A stretch of DNA of 5,761 nt from Pseudolabrys sp. GTDB lineage: Bacteria; Pseudomonadota; Alphaproteobacteria; Rhizobiales; Xanthobacteraceae. Below the pieces are notes generated by a model. That model searched no databases. It was given only the letters and a program-made list of their open reading frames with translations, and was not told the DNA's origin. The stretch is from contig JAQSCR010000530.1 in assembly GCA_029945495.1 (NCBI GenBank), forward strand, positions 1-5,761, given 5' to 3'. The stretch's first letter is position 1. Each line of letters starts with the position of its first letter. Below, in pieces: positions 5,153 through 5,761 of the stretch. Made by a program: the position numbers and the translations under genes.

Positions 5153-5761
5153 ATGAAGATGGTACCGCGTTTGTTGACTGGCATCGTACTGGCGGCGGGC
5201 CTCGCCACCGCCGCATCGGCGCAGACCAAATGGGACATGCCGACGCCCTATCCGGACGGCAATTTCCACACCAAGAACGTCATCGCCTTCGCCGCCGATG
5301 TCGATAAGGCGACCAACGGCTCGCTCAAGATTCAGGTGCATTCGGCGGGCTCGCTGATCAAGCATCCGGAAATCAAGCGCGCGGTCCGTCAGGGCACCGC
5401 GCCGATCGGCGAAATTCTCGAGTCGCTCGCCTCCAACGAAGCGCCGATCTACGGCCTCGATTCGGTGCCGTTCCTGACCACCGGCTATGACTCGGCCAAG
5501 AAGCTCTACACTGCGTCGAAGCCTTATCTCGAAAAGCAGTTGGCCTCGGAAGACCTGATGCTGCTGTATTCGGTTCCGTGGCCGCCGCAGGGCATCTACG
5601 CCAAGAAGGAAATCACCAAGGTCGAGGATTTGAAGGGTCTCAAGTTCCGCACCTACAACGCCATGATCGGCCGCATCGCCGCGATCGTCGGCGCGATCCC
5701 GACCCAGATCGAAGTGCCCGATCTGCCGACCGCGTTCGCCACCGGCCGCGTCGACGTGATG
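5153..5761 (+). CDS. TRAP transporter periplasmic solute-binding protein (DctP family), partial
   Basis: 203 codons are open to the right edge; complete members have about 320-340 residues, so roughly 60% is present. The ATG at 5153 lies 5 nt after GGAGG (5143-5147); the Met at codon 3 is less well spaced. Residues 1-23 form a Sec signal peptide (Lys/Arg start, LLTGIVLAAGLATA core, cleavage after ASA at 21-23). The mature part begins QTKWDMPTPYPDGNFHTKNV, followed by VHSAGSLIKHPEIKRAVRQG (62-81), SVPFL (104-108), then LKGLKFRTYN (160-169). Arg166 is the conserved arginine that in DctP proteins holds the ligand carboxylate; TAFATGRVDVM (193-203) is the usual motif after it. The protein would capture a small carboxylate and hand it to DctQ/DctM membrane subunits, expected immediately downstream but not visible. 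Pyroglutamate is a reasonable ligand guess given the oxoprolinase gene beyond the regulator and known pyroglutamate-binding DctP proteins in Bordetella. Confidence 0.92.
   Translation, partial: MKMVPRLLTGIVLAAGLATAASAQTKWDMPTPYPDGNFHTKNVIAFAADVDKATNGSLKIQVHSAGSLIKHPEIKRAVRQGTAPIGEILESLASNEAPIYGLDSVPFLTTGYDSAKKLYTASKPYLEKQLASEDLMLLYSVPWPPQGIYAKKEITKVEDLKGLKFRTYNAMIGRIAAIVGAIPTQIEVPDLPTAFATGRVDVM

Noticed and set aside
4955..5365. 136-codon open frame on the minus strand across the TRAP gene start
   Set aside because: It overlaps the signal peptide and mature start of a clear DctP protein and has no supporting motif or ribosome binding site.

Overview
The window is GC-rich, with GC-biased third positions, strong Shine-Dalgarno sequences and densely packed genes. 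Together with the protein families seen, this suggests an alphaproteobacterium, most likely a Hyphomicrobiales member of the Bradyrhizobium/Rhodopseudomonas/Xanthobacteraceae type. That placement is an inference from style and content; no marker gene is present.

Layout. Positions 1-144 (+) are the tail of a multidrug-type MFS transporter whose start lies outside the window. A small uncharacterised membrane protein (171-674, +) follows 26 bp later, probably in the same transcript. It ends tail-to-tail with a very large minus-strand gene (671-4339), and the two stop codons share one CTAG tetranucleotide. The large gene encodes a single-chain, ATP-dependent 5-oxoprolinase/hydantoinase (HyuA and HyuB halves fused, 1222 aa). 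A 121-bp divergent intergenic region (4340-4460) separates it from a MarR-type winged-helix regulator (4461-4991, +). After a 161-bp leader with short repeats (4992-5152), the periplasmic solute receptor of a TRAP transporter begins at 5153 and runs off the right edge.

How the genes may work together. The oxoprolinase, the regulator and the TRAP receptor look like a small catabolic module. The receptor would deliver a carboxylated cyclic amide (5-oxoproline/pyroglutamate is the leading candidate) to membrane subunits expected downstream of the window, the cytoplasmic enzyme would open the ring at the cost of ATP, and the MarR-type protein would sense the substrate or product. The DNA supports shared control: the divergent region carries a perfect 7-bp inverted repeat (4399-4419) that covers the best -35 box of the regulator gene and lies 4 bp from the best -35 box of the oxoprolinase gene. 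The same CGTTG/CAACG core recurs three times in the divergent region and three times in the leader of the TRAP gene.

No RNA genes, insertion sequences, CRISPR arrays or convincing intrinsic terminators were seen. The most interesting part is the regulatory wiring and the inferred uptake-plus-hydrolysis module rather than a wholly new system.
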